Origin: an uncultured Eubacterium sp.
GTDB lineage: Bacteria; Bacillota; Clostridia; Oscillospirales; Acutalibacteraceae
DNA length: 64,000 bases
Assembly: GCF_934525195.1 (NCBI RefSeq)
Contig: NZ_CAKSZA010000001.1
Span: 310,001-374,000 of the forward strand
Direction: 5' to 3'
Both the position numbers and the translations under genes were made by a program. The notes under the pieces were generated by a model. The model was not told where the DNA came from. It was given only the letters and a program-made list of their open reading frames with translations, and searched no databases. Positions 35,440 to 43,685 of the stretch are shown here, one piece after another. Positions within the stretch are counted from its first letter, which is position 1; every line of letters begins with the position of its first letter.

Positions 35440-35768
35440 TGCTTTCTACCTCTAAACTAATAATCACCGTCCTTGTTGCAAGTGTGGTCACTTTTTCAAC
35501 CCGACTCATTCCGTTCGCTGTGTTCGGCAAGCGTGAAGTGCCGAAAATCGTGAAATATCTCGGCAACATTATGCCACCCGCAATCATTGGCGTGCTTATA
35601 ATTTATTGCATAAAAAACGGATATACATTTGATATGAATATCCTTGCGCCACAGCTTATTGCAATTGCCTTGACCGTGATTGTGCACCTGTGGAAACGCA
35701 ATATTTTAATCAGCATTTCGGTCGGCACAATCTCGTATATGCTGCTTATTCATTATGTTTTTGTGTGA
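35439..35768 (+). CDS. azlD: AzlD family branched-chain amino acid transporter, small subunit
   Basis: 109 residues from ATG at 35439 with AAGGAGGTAATTT upstream; four TM helices. Conserved TRLIPFAVFGKR and MPPAIIGVLIIYC as in AzlD. The stop/start overlap TGATG with azlC gives coupled translation. Followed by a repeat-rich intergenic region. Confidence 0.9.
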   Translation: MLSTSKLIITVLVASVVTFSTRLIPFAVFGKREVPKIVKYLGNIMPPAIIGVLIIYCIKNGYTFDMNILAPQLIAIALTVIVHLWKRNILISISVGTISYMLLIHYVFV

Positions 35769-35778
35769 ATTATCTAAG

Positions 35779-35999
35779 GCTCTCCTTGATGCAAATATAT
35801 AGCCTCCCCTTGAAGCAAGGGGAGGTGGATTTTGCAAAGCAAAAGACGGTGGGGTTTTACTTCTTGCCCCTCGGTATGTTTTAACCCCTCAGTCGTGCTT
35901 TAGCACGACAGCTTTACTGCGTAGACGCCCCCTTTTGTCTGCGTTGCAGACATTTCCCCCGATTAACGGGGGAATCACCTTGTAACAAGGTGAGCCTGA
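35779..35999. repeat. Mosaic of short palindromic repeats
   Basis: Best copy of the dispersed element at 35802-35859 (CCTCCCCTTGAAGCAAGG, GGAGG, then GACGGTGGGGTTTTA), followed by AACCCCTCAGTCGTGC with its own hairpin GTCGTGCTTTAGCACGAC, then GTCTGCGTTGCAGAC, CCCCGATTAACGGGG and CACCTTGTAACAAGGTG. No gene in this stretch. Looks like stacked REP/BIME-type units. Confidence 0.8.
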
Positions 36000-36036
36000 T
36001 ATTCTCCCTCATTTGCAACAAGAGGATTATCATAAA

Positions 36037-36064
36037 AAAACAGCTCCCATTGGGAGCTGTTTTT
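36037..36064 (-). terminator. Terminator of the second giant-protein/micropeptide operon
   Basis: Perfect stem CAGCTCCCA (36041-36049) with TGGGAGCTG (36051-36059), flanked by A and T runs on both sides; seven bases after the micropeptide stop. Confidence 0.85.
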
Positions 36065-36070
36065 GTTTAA

Positions 36071-36196
36071 TCAATAGATTGAGTTTTCGTCCTCGTCGCC
36101 ATCTACAATCGTACCGTTTGTATAACCCGAAGTTGTAATTACATCTGAATTCAAAAACTTTACGATTTCAATCTTAGGTTCTTCAAATTTTTTCAT
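36071..36196 (-). CDS. 41-residue micropeptide coupled to the 998-aa surface protein
   Basis: ATG at 36196, stop TGA at 36071. The Shine-Dalgarno TAAGGAGGGG actually begins with the stop codon TAA of the upstream gene, so termination on the large gene places the ribosome at this start. N-terminus MKKFEEPKIEIVKFLNSD, followed by VITTSGYTNG and an acidic end (VDGDEDENSIY). No signal peptide or TM. Shares the pattern M-[RK]-K-F-x(1,2)-E-P-x-[IL]-E-I-x-K-[FY] with the peptide at 14646-14816. Function unknown; the conservation and coupling argue that it is translated. Confidence 0.75.
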   Translation of the reverse strand: MKKFEEPKIEIVKFLNSDVITTSGYTNGTIVDGDEDENSIY

Positions 36197-36208
36197 AATT
36201 ACCCCTCC

Positions 36209-39205
36209 TTATAAAGTACTAATTGCTTGCTCAACAGGATCCGAATAAATTGTTACATATTGATCCGATGTTTTATATGTCAAATAAGCACGACAAGTTA
36301 TTTTTTTAACTGTTGAGGTACTCTTATATCTAACGGTAACAGAATATTCGTTATAATCATTCTGCACATTGCTTTGTGCTTGCTTTATGGTTTTGCCATT
36401 GTTAATTTCGAGTCCCCACTCAACAGCAGTGCAACCCGCCGGAAGATAGAACTTGCAGTTGTATGTTGCTAATTTTCTTCTTTCACTGTCTGTATCTGTA
36501 TCTCCAAAGTTACCTGTAATGCCGATTTTTGCTTTGGTGTTTTCAACTTCTACAACGTAAATATTATCGGTTCTTGGAGCATGGAAACTGTCACGGTCAA
36601 GATAAGTGATAATATTCTTGCCTTCAGCATCTTTTGCAAGAGCATATTTCTTGGTTAAATCATATCCGTCAAGCTCTACAAGTTTGTCGTAATTATATGA
36701 AAATTCATTATTATTAAAATGAACACGGCATTTTTGTGAGTCTACTGAATAGCTTGCATAAACTTTAATGTCTTTACCTGTGCCTGTTACATCTTCTGTT
36801 GACCAAGAATTATTAAATGTATAGAATGGAATCTTAGGTGCTTTAGGAAATTCGGATTTATCGAGTGGTTTGTCCTTTTCAACATACTTGATATCAATTA
36901 TATTTCCGCCCGGACCGATAAATGTAACCTTTGAAAATTCGGCTGTCGAAACTTGTTTGGTTGTTACATAAACTTCAACACTCAAATCTCTTGTTGCAAC
37001 AAGAGAGAAATTAGCTTCACTTGTACCGACTCTTGTATATGCATGATTTATCTCATCTCTTACAGTCCACGCCGTGATGCTTTCGCCAGGGGCGCAAGTG
37101 TAACTGTAATCGACAGACTCACCGTAAGAATAGGTTTTTGATTCTTCGCTTTCAGCTCCTTCTTTATTCTTGAAAACACGATATGTGATTGTAACACTCT
37201 TTTTGCGAAGCATTGACAATGCAGAAAGAAGCTGTGAAGTAAAGTTGTCAATATCAGCTTGCTTTGTAGATGCTTGATTACGAGCAGCATCGGCTAAAGG
37301 TCTAACCTTATTTACAATTTTTTCAAATTCAGTAATTGAAGCTTCTGTATACTGTGCTCTATCTTGATTTAAAGCAGTTGCTGCAAGCGTATCAGCATCG
37401 TTATATGCATTCCAATCAACTTTATATTCAAGGTCTTTGGCTGCAGAAACATATCTGCTGTATGCAGTCTTGATTTTTACGCCTAATTCCTTAACCTTGC
37501 TTTCAACTTGGTCGTCTGCACAGTTGGCAAGTTCTGCCTGTGGGTCGATAGAAACAAGTTTTTCAACTGCTGAATAATATCTGTTTACAGCGGCAGGAGA
37601 AAATTCCTTTTCATTTGCCCAAACTTTATTGTACAAATCTTTGAATGTGTAGTTGCCGCCTAAAGTTGATACTTTCCCCGCTTCGTTATTGCTGAGCACA
37701 TCATAAATAGGCTTGTAGTTCAATACATAGATATTGGCATTTTGAGGGTAAGTTTTCTCCGATACATTTTGCCAAGAAGATCCAAAAACTCCTCCTGCTT
37801 TATTTCTAATACCTATACTAACATTTGGATTTTGGAATTTTTTGAAGCCTCCGTTTTCATTAAAACCGCCATAGAATTCCATTTTGTTCCAAAAATAACA
37901 TGCGCCATTAGCAACTGGATATTCATTTATGGTAAATGAATATCTAGTCTCATATGTATTACTGTCAGTTGATAATTCTACACGGTCTTTATCTTCAATT
38001 TTAGTAAAATCTATCGTATCCTTATCATCAAAAATAAAGTTAGAAGTATAAGGAGTATTTCTATCTTTATCAATTACAGTAGCTTTTAACGGTTTACATC
38101 CTGTGAATTGACCTGATTTAAAATTAGCACTTTCCCAATCAAGATACGCATTACATAGAAAAAGATTACTTTTGCAATCATATGATGGTTGGAAGCCAAA
38201 CATAATTGGCATTGCAGGGTTAATTCCACTACCATCATACATTAAAACAGAATTGAGTGGTGTAACAGAAATTCTACGAACATAGTGACCTGATTTATAT
38301 GTCTTATTGGCTTCTGTAGTACTACTGCAATACAAAACATTGTTGCTATATTCGGCAGGCATTGTAACTCCGCCTATAGAGTAATTGCTTGTGCCGGTTT
38401 TAGGTGCAGTATTTGCTGTATTTTCATTCAAACTTGCAGGCTTTTGAACTGTTGTTGATTCTGTTGCTTTAAAATTGAACACACGCTTAACAGTTAAGTT
38501 ATTAAAGTAAATATATGTATCTGTCCAATATGAACCGGATTCTCCGTCAACAAATTTGCCGTTTGAGTCCTCATTAGCAAGCAAGAAAACAACGGTCGCA
38601 TAGTCAAGACCTGCCTTTAAAGCTTGTTGAATAGCAGGACCGACATCTATTGTGTCATCCTTAGAACTCGACATATAAGCATCGTATGTAAATGTGCCGA
38701 TTTTTTCCAATCCGAAATATTCCTTGGCATTTTGAGCATAGACTCCGTCTTTCCAGATAGAGTTGAACGCAGTTGCATTTAATTTATCACCTTCGGGAAC
38801 AGATGTTTGATTATCAAACAAGCCCTGATTTTGTGTCGGATACATAACTTGCAAAGAGGTATATTCATACTGATACTTTCGATGTCTCAAAGTGAAATCG
38901 CCGTGAATCTCATCAAATTCAGATGCTTTTATACCACTGATATCAAAGTTGATATAGCCAATGGTAAAAGTATCACTTGTTCCGTCATTTGCGATATCAA
39001 TCCAATTGTCAGCCTTAAATCTGTCAGAGCCACCATTCAAATCAGTAAAAACACCATAGTTTTTAACATCACAGGTGACGCCGACCCCGTCATCTACGAC
39101 AGGCTGAACCGAGTTGTCCTCAGCAAACACCGTGAACGGCAATGAAGAAATTACCATAAGCACTGCTAAAAGGCAAGCAATGGTTCTTTTGAAAGTTTTT
39201 TTCAT
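36209..39205 (-). CDS. Large secreted multidomain protein with FIVAR-type module (998 aa)
   Basis: ATG at 39205 with ACGGAGGAAAC before it; an upstream in-frame ATG lacks a site and would place the signal peptide internally. Signal peptide 1-28 (KRTIACLLAVLMVISSLPF, cleavage near VFAED). About 45-245 CBM96/DNRLRE-like beta-sandwich (TIGYINFDISGIKASEF), about 300-510 second conserved region (VLMYDGSGINPAMPIMFG ... ANIYVLNYKPIYDVL), about 510-670 helical FIVAR-like, about 670-880 beta repeats (MucBP/InlB-like), C-terminal domain about 885-998. Reads as a shorter paralogue of 14841-20966 with fewer helical modules. No LPxTG or SLH. Probable surface adhesin or glycan binder. Confidence 0.8.
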   Translation of the reverse strand: MKKTFKRTIACLLAVLMVISSLPFTVFAEDNSVQPVVDDGVGVTCDVKNYGVFTDLNGGSDRFKADNWIDIANDGTSDTFTIGYINFDISGIKASEFDEIHGDFTLRHRKYQYEYTSLQVMYPTQNQGLFDNQTSVPEGDKLNATAFNSIWKDGVYAQNAKEYFGLEKIGTFTYDAYMSSSKDDTIDVGPAIQQALKAGLDYATVVFLLANEDSNGKFVDGESGSYWTDTYIYFNNLTVKRVFNFKATESTTVQKPASLNENTANTAPKTGTSNYSIGGVTMPAEYSNNVLYCSSTTEANKTYKSGHYVRRISVTPLNSVLMYDGSGINPAMPIMFGFQPSYDCKSNLFLCNAYLDWESANFKSGQFTGCKPLKATVIDKDRNTPYTSNFIFDDKDTIDFTKIEDKDRVELSTDSNTYETRYSFTINEYPVANGACYFWNKMEFYGGFNENGGFKKFQNPNVSIGIRNKAGGVFGSSWQNVSEKTYPQNANIYVLNYKPIYDVLSNNEAGKVSTLGGNYTFKDLYNKVWANEKEFSPAAVNRYYSAVEKLVSIDPQAELANCADDQVESKVKELGVKIKTAYSRYVSAAKDLEYKVDWNAYNDADTLAATALNQDRAQYTEASITEFEKIVNKVRPLADAARNQASTKQADIDNFTSQLLSALSMLRKKSVTITYRVFKNKEGAESEESKTYSYGESVDYSYTCAPGESITAWTVRDEINHAYTRVGTSEANFSLVATRDLSVEVYVTTKQVSTAEFSKVTFIGPGGNIIDIKYVEKDKPLDKSEFPKAPKIPFYTFNNSWSTEDVTGTGKDIKVYASYSVDSQKCRVHFNNNEFSYNYDKLVELDGYDLTKKYALAKDAEGKNIITYLDRDSFHAPRTDNIYVVEVENTKAKIGITGNFGDTDTDSERRKLATYNCKFYLPAGCTAVEWGLEINNGKTIKQAQSNVQNDYNEYSVTVRYKSTSTVKKITCRAYLTYKTSDQYVTIYSDPVEQAISTL

Positions 39206-39307
39206 AAAGTTTCCTCCGTTTCTTCTTGTGTTGTTTCTCCAAATAAATTGCACTCAGTTTACACAAAAAGTGCAAAATACACCAACACACATTATTTCTC
39301 GTACGAT

Positions 39308-39336
39308 ATTTTACCATAAAGGAACAATTTAATCAA
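39308..39336 (-). promoter_or_regulatory. Promoter of the second giant-protein operon
   Basis: TTGATT (39331-39336), 17 bp, TAAAAT (39308-39313) on the minus strand. The first operon also has TTGATT and a 17 bp spacer, followed by a leader of similar length (about 75-100 bases). Confidence 0.65.
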
Positions 39337-39420
39337 CCATTTTTTAACAAAAAATCAGCAAATTATGTACACAATCAGATAAAATTATTGTTAAATATAC
39401 CAAAAGTACGGTTGTTGTTT

Positions 39421-39511
39421 AACCCCTCAGTCGCACATTATATTGAACCCCTCCGTCTGCATATAAAATGCAGACACCTCCCCTTATAAATAAGAGGAGG
39501 CTCTGTAGGTT
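39421..39511. repeat. 91-bp direct repeat, copy A
   Basis: From AACCCCTCAGTCGCAC to CTCTGTAGGTT. Differs from copy B (39598-39688) at three positions only. Contains the hairpins GTCTGCATATAAAATGCAGAC and CCTCCCCTTAT/ATAAGAGGAGG. Confidence 0.9.
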
Positions 39512-39515
39512 AATT

Positions 39516-39573
39516 GCCTCCCCTTGAAGCAAGGGGAGGTGGATTTTGCAAAGCAAAAGACGGTAGGGTTTTA
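39516..39573. repeat. Dispersed palindromic repeat copy
   Basis: GCCTCCCCTTGAAGCAAGG ... AAGACGGTAGGGTTTTA, one base different from the 35802-35859 copy over nearly 60 bp. Lies between the two 91-bp direct repeats. Confidence 0.85.
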
Positions 39574-39597
39574 CCAAATTAACCCATCAGTTTGTTT

Positions 39598-39688
39598 AAC
39601 CCCTCAGTCGTGCATTATATTGAACCCCTCCGTCTGCATATGAAATGCAGACACCTCCCCTTATAAATAAGAGGAGGCTCTGTAGGTT
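39598..39688. repeat. 91-bp direct repeat, copy B, abutting glnA
   Basis: 88 of 91 bases equal to copy A; ends five bases before the glnA stop codon. On the minus strand its CCTCCTCTTATTTATAAGGG hairpin would be the first structure in the glnA 3' end, and no separate glnA terminator is seen. Confidence 0.9.
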
Positions 39689-39693
39689 GGTTA

Positions 39694-41040
39694 TTAGTAG
39701 TTAATCATATATCTATTGATTTCCCACTGAGAAACGGAAGTTTTGTAGGAATTCCATTCTTCCTTTTTGCCCTCGATATAGTTATTGAAAACATGGTCGC
39801 CGAGGGTTTCTCTGATGAACGGGTCAGCCTCTGCCGCATTGATAGCTTCTTCAAGAGAACCCGGAAGACAATCGATGCCGAGTTTGCATCTTTCTGTATC
39901 GGAAAGGTCAAAAACATTTTCGTCAAAAGCAGGGGCAGGTTTCATACCCTTTTTGATTCCGTCAAGGCCTGCTGCAAGGCAAAGTGCCATTTCGAGATAA
40001 GGATTGCACGCAGGGTCAGGGCAACGAAGTTCAACTCTTGTACCCTTGCCACGAGAAGCAGGAATACGAACGAGAACGGAACGGTTTGAAGTTGACCACA
40101 CGAGATATGACGGAGCTTCATAACCCGGCACAAGTCGTTTGTATGAATTTACGGTTGGGTTTGAAACAGCGGCAATAGCCTTTACATGAGCCATAATGCC
40201 TGCGATGAACGCATAGGCGGTTTCGCTGAGTCCGAGTTCGCCGTTTGGATCGTCAAAAACATTTTTGCCTGTTTTCAAATCATAGAGCGACATATTTGTG
40301 TGCATACCCGAACCGTTGATACCCTCAACAGGTTTTGGCATAAATGTTGCGTGAAGTCCGTGCTTTGTTGCATAAGTTTTTACAACATGCTTAAAGGTCA
40401 TAACTCTGTCGGCAGAGGTCATAACATCGCCAAACTGGAAGTCGATTTCGTGCTGACCTTTTGCAACTTCGTGGTGAGAAGCCTCGATTGTGTAGCCCAT
40501 TTCTTCAAGAGCAAGGCAAATATCACGGCGACAGTTTTCGCCATGGTCGATAGGGTTAAGGTCAAAATAGCCTGCCTCATCGCCTGTTTCAAGAGTTGGT
40601 GCGCCGTTTTCGTCAAGCTTAAAGAGGAAGAACTCACATTCAGGGCCTACATTGAAGCCGTAGCCCATTTTTGCCGCTTCGTCAATAACTTTTTGAAGCA
40701 CATTTCTCGGGTCACCCTCAAACGGAGTTACATTGTCTGCCTTATAAACAGAGCAGATAAGTCTTGCTGTTTGTGCGTTGAGGTGCTTTCTCCAAGGGAA
40801 AATAGCCCATGTATCATAATCAGGATGCAAGTACATATCCGACTCGTCAATTCTGACAAAGCCGTCAATCGACGAACCGTCAAACATACAGCCGTTGTCA
40901 AGTGCTTTTTCAAGCTGTGACAATGTGATTGCGACATTCTTCATAATACCGAAAAGGTCGGTAAACTGAAGTCTGATGAACTGCACGCCGTTTTCTCTTG
41001 CTTCCTTGAGGATTTGCTCTTTTGTGTATTTACTCATCAT
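39694..41040 (-). CDS. glnA: Glutamine synthetase, type I (GSI-alpha)
   Basis: ATP-dependent Glu + NH3 to Gln; dodecameric. 448 residues from the first of two ATGs at 41040 (GAAAGGAGTATTT upstream). Motifs: MFDGSSIDGFVRIDESDMYLHPD, GPECEFFLF (metal Glu), HHEVAKGQHEID (ATP site) and NRSVLVRIPASRGKGTRVE with RCPDPACNPYL. Its length and lack of the extra 25-residue insertion and C-terminal adenylylation Tyr region put it in the GSI-alpha class of Firmicutes, usually controlled by feedback and by GlnR or RNA attenuation. Its leader carries a terminator-like hairpin (see 41063-41096). Confidence 0.96.
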   Translation of the reverse strand: MMSKYTKEQILKEARENGVQFIRLQFTDLFGIMKNVAITLSQLEKALDNGCMFDGSSIDGFVRIDESDMYLHPDYDTWAIFPWRKHLNAQTARLICSVYKADNVTPFEGDPRNVLQKVIDEAAKMGYGFNVGPECEFFLFKLDENGAPTLETGDEAGYFDLNPIDHGENCRRDICLALEEMGYTIEASHHEVAKGQHEIDFQFGDVMTSADRVMTFKHVVKTYATKHGLHATFMPKPVEGINGSGMHTNMSLYDLKTGKNVFDDPNGELGLSETAYAFIAGIMAHVKAIAAVSNPTVNSYKRLVPGYEAPSYLVWSTSNRSVLVRIPASRGKGTRVELRCPDPACNPYLEMALCLAAGLDGIKKGMKPAPAFDENVFDLSDTERCKLGIDCLPGSLEEAINAAEADPFIRETLGDHVFNNYIEGKKEEWNSYKTSVSQWEINRYMINY

Positions 41041-41062
41041 AAATACTCCTTTCACATTTCAT

Positions 41063-41096
41063 AAAAAAAGGCATCCCGAAAAATCGGAACGCCTTT
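41063..41096 (-). promoter_or_regulatory. Attenuator-like hairpin in the glnA leader
   Basis: Minus strand AAAGGC...CCG/CGG...GCCTTT followed by a T7 run (41063-41069), placed between the glnA promoter (41111-41139) and the glnA start. An intrinsic terminator here would abort glnA transcripts after about 40 nt unless relieved. No ANTAR double hairpin or glutamine riboswitch is recognisable by eye. Confidence 0.6.
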
Positions 41097-41110
41097 GTTC
41101 AACCAATGCC

Positions 41111-41139
41111 ATTATATCCCCACAAAATGTTAAAGTCAA
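41111..41139 (-). promoter_or_regulatory. glnA promoter
   Basis: TTGACT (41134-41139), 17 bp, perfect TATAAT (41111-41116) on the minus strand. Confidence 0.8.
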
Positions 41140-41165
41140 CAATTTTTGAAGGAATTATTCATCTT

Positions 41166-41208
41166 TGTAAAAATCAACGGCTAAAACCGAAACTTAAAAC
41201 AAGCCGTT
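41166..41208 (-). terminator. Terminator of the CapA-like gene
   Basis: AACGGCT (41176-41182) with AGCCGTT (41202-41208), then GATTTTTAC on the minus strand, 20 bases after the stop. Confidence 0.65.
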
Positions 41209-41227
41209 TGTCAAATTTATACAACAA

Positions 41228-42436
41228 TCAATTCAAGTCCAAAAACTCCTCGCCGACAATTTTCTTGGAAAGGTCGGTGAAATATTTTACGGTTGCGCCG
41301 TCTTTTGCCTGTTCGGAGGCGATGTCGTCAGTATAATCAGACAGCCTATAAACAGAGAATTTGTAGCCGTTGCCCGTGTTGTGATAATAATCAACGACAG
41401 GAGCAAGTTTAGCCGATGTGACCTGAATTTTGCCGTCAACTCGTTCAACTGTAAGTTCTGCCATTCCGCCACACATTTGGTTGAGATTTGTTTGGTGAGA
41501 AATAAAGTTGCCGATAGAATAATAAACAATCATTTTTTTGCCGGTAGCTTCATTTGTTACCCACTCAACGGGTTGAAGCACGTGAGGGTGAGTGCCGATG
41601 ACAATATCCGCACCGCCGTCTGAAAAAATCTTGACATATTTCTTTTGAAGGTCGTTGATTTCGTGGCTGTTTTCCGTGCCCCAATGAGGAAACACAATCA
41701 CGCAATCGGCATTTGCACGAGCCTTTTTGAGGTCGGACTTAACCTTATCTTCGTCAAGCATATTCACGCACCACGGCTTATCCTCCGGAACAGAAATTCC
41801 GTTTGTGCCGTAGGTGTAGTTAAGAAGTGCAAACTTAATGCCGTTCTTTTCATAATATGCAATGGTGTTGTATTCTTCCTCGGTACTGTTTGTGCCGATA
41901 TGAACAACCTCAGGGTGCTTTTTGAAGAACTCACATTCTTTTTCGATTCCCGCAAATTTCTGCACATCGAGCGAATGATTTGTTGCGCAAGTGAAGATAT
42001 CAAAGCCTGCATCGATAGCCGCCGTGCCAACCTCCCAAGGGGTGTTGAACATAGGGTAGCCCTGATATTCAAAATCCTTGCCGCCAAGCATAGTTTCCTG
42101 ATTAATGCACGCAATATCGGCAGACTTGACATAGTTTGAAATATTCTCATAAAAAGAGGAATAATCAAGGCTTCCGTCATCCTGCTTGCCTGCATCAATG
42201 AGGGTGTTGTGAATGAGATTATCACCCACGGCAACGATAGTCACCTTTGCGTCCTGCGGTTCTGTAACAGATTCAGACACAGCCGGTTTTGTGGCAGTTA
42301 CGGTAGGGTTAACCTTATCTCTGTTTGAAGTGACCTTGCCGCTGATTGCAAGACCGATAACAACTGCAATTGCAATGCATACGGGAATAATAATCCCCAA
42401 AAGATTGCTGTTTGATTGTTTTTTATCTTTAGCCAT
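41228..42436 (-). CDS. CapA-family (PGA_cap) metallophosphatase-like lipoprotein or membrane protein
   Basis: 402 residues from ATG at 42436 (GGTGATTTTT upstream). One N-terminal TM (about 12-32), a short Thr/Val linker, then the CapA/PGA_cap calcineurin-like domain: VAVGDNLIHNTLID, NQETMLGG, HSLDVQKF, FPHWGTENSHE and GTHPHVLQPVEW carry the expected Asp, Asn and His metal ligands. Members take part in poly-gamma-glutamate capsule synthesis, but most single CapA-like proteins in Clostridia, without capB and capC as here, have unknown roles. 18 bp after the antiporter gene, likely co-transcribed. Confidence 0.88.
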   Translation of the reverse strand: MAKDKKQSNSNLLGIIIPVCIAIAVVIGLAISGKVTSNRDKVNPTVTATKPAVSESVTEPQDAKVTIVAVGDNLIHNTLIDAGKQDDGSLDYSSFYENISNYVKSADIACINQETMLGGKDFEYQGYPMFNTPWEVGTAAIDAGFDIFTCATNHSLDVQKFAGIEKECEFFKKHPEVVHIGTNSTEEEYNTIAYYEKNGIKFALLNYTYGTNGISVPEDKPWCVNMLDEDKVKSDLKKARANADCVIVFPHWGTENSHEINDLQKKYVKIFSDGGADIVIGTHPHVLQPVEWVTNEATGKKMIVYYSIGNFISHQTNLNQMCGGMAELTVERVDGKIQVTSAKLAPVVDYYHNTGNGYKFSVYRLSDYTDDIASEQAKDGATVKYFTDLSKKIVGEEFLDLN

Positions 42437-42454
42437 AAAAATCACCAAAAATCA

Positions 42455-43531
42455 TTATGCCGCAACGAAAGTGTAAATTACATATGCAAGGTATCCTGTG
42501 AGAGATACAATACCCTGCCAACGCTGAAGCTTTTTAGTAAACAATGTTGGAATAACTGCGATTGAAACTGCAACAACGCAGATAATCATATCAAACACAG
42601 AGCCGGTTGAAACAACCAAAGCGCCCTGTCCCTTGCCCATAGAAACGAATGAACAAATAGGAAGAATGAGTGCAAGGTCAATGATGTTTGCACCGAGAAT
42701 GTTACCGACAGAAAGTGCGCCCTCTTTCTTGCGAAGCGCAGTAATTGTTGTAACAAGTTCAGGGAGAGAAGTGCCGATTGCAACAGCGATTACACCGATT
42801 ACTCTTTCGCTGATGTGCATTTCTTTTGCTATTCTTGTACCGCCGTTGATGAGGAGCTGTGCACCGACAACGATGCAGATTGCGCCAACAACAAACAGCA
42901 CAATATTCTTGCCCCAGTCCTTGCCTGTTGCAGTTTCCTTTGACGGAACAACATCATCTTCTTCCTGCAAGCCGATACTGTGAGGGTCAGGCTCAATTTG
43001 AACAGCGCTGTTCTTCATTGAAACAAAGTTTTCGATAAAGAAAGCAATAAAAATAGCAAAAAGAGCAATCATTCCGACAGTTGAAAGTGTGTGATAATCA
43101 CCCTCAAGACCCGGTACTTTGATAAGACCTGTGAGAGCAGAGCCGAGTGTGAGAGCAACGGCAGCACCGAGCATCATAAGACCCTTTGGTGCGAACTCTT
43201 TTCTTTTTACGGCAAAAGGCATACAAACAATGAATATACCCATAATCATAGCCGTATTGGCGGTTACCGAGCCGACCGCATTGCCCGAAGCCATATCGAC
43301 CTTGCCGTCTGCGGTTGCAACAATTGAAACAATCATTTCAGGCAATGTTGTTGCAATAGAAACGATGGTTGCACCGATGATGAACTTCGGCACGCCGAGA
43401 ACTTCCGCAATCCAGCTTGCGCTGTCAACAAACCAGTCGCCACCCTTAATGATAAAAATCAAACCAACAACAAAAAGAGCAACAACTATGCCCATATTTG
43501 CCGTTTCAAAAAAATTTGACAAAAATTCCAT
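42455..43531 (-). CDS. Calcium/sodium antiporter (CaCA family, YrbG-like)
   Basis: 358 residues, ten TM helices in two inverted halves, each with an alpha-repeat: GNAVGSVTANTAMIMG and GNILGANIIDLALIL, and GATIVSIATTLPEMIVS / AVAIGTSLPELVTTI, containing the ion-binding Glu and Asn residues. A charged cytoplasmic loop with EPDPHSIGLQEEDD separates the halves. Exchanges Ca2+ for Na+ (or H+/K+). ATG at 43531. Confidence 0.93.
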   Translation of the reverse strand: MEFLSNFFETANMGIVVALFVVGLIFIIKGGDWFVDSASWIAEVLGVPKFIIGATIVSIATTLPEMIVSIVATADGKVDMASGNAVGSVTANTAMIMGIFIVCMPFAVKRKEFAPKGLMMLGAAVALTLGSALTGLIKVPGLEGDYHTLSTVGMIALFAIFIAFFIENFVSMKNSAVQIEPDPHSIGLQEEDDVVPSKETATGKDWGKNIVLFVVGAICIVVGAQLLINGGTRIAKEMHISERVIGVIAVAIGTSLPELVTTITALRKKEGALSVGNILGANIIDLALILPICSFVSMGKGQGALVVSTGSVFDMIICVVAVSIAVIPTLFTKKLQRWQGIVSLTGYLAYVIYTFVAA

Positions 43532-43637
43532 ATTTAGTTTATCCCCAATCCAAATATACGTGTGTTATTGTGTTATATATTATTACTCAAAACAAGATAT
43601 AATACATAATCTATACAATTCTATATCCCACTGATAA

Positions 43638-43678
43638 AAAAAGACGCCGGACGGAAGCCCAATCCGCGCGTCTTTTAA
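43638..43678. terminator. Terminator after the CD1247-like gene
   Basis: AAGACGC (43641-43647) with GCGTCTT (43668-43674), inner CGGA/TCCG; T-rich on the minus strand. Eight bases after the stop at 43686. Confidence 0.75.
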
Positions 43679-43685
43679 TTATTTA

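Noticed and set aside
39421..39688. Possible CRISPR array
   Set aside because: Only two copies, 91 bp long, with a palindromic repeat between them rather than spacers; no cas genes.
40186..40920. 244-codon open frame opposite glnA
   Set aside because: Antisense shadow rich in Cys and basic residues; glnA is certain.
41063..41096. Hairpin as terminator of the CapA-like gene
   Set aside because: That gene has its own hairpin at 41166-41208, and this one lies downstream of the glnA promoter.
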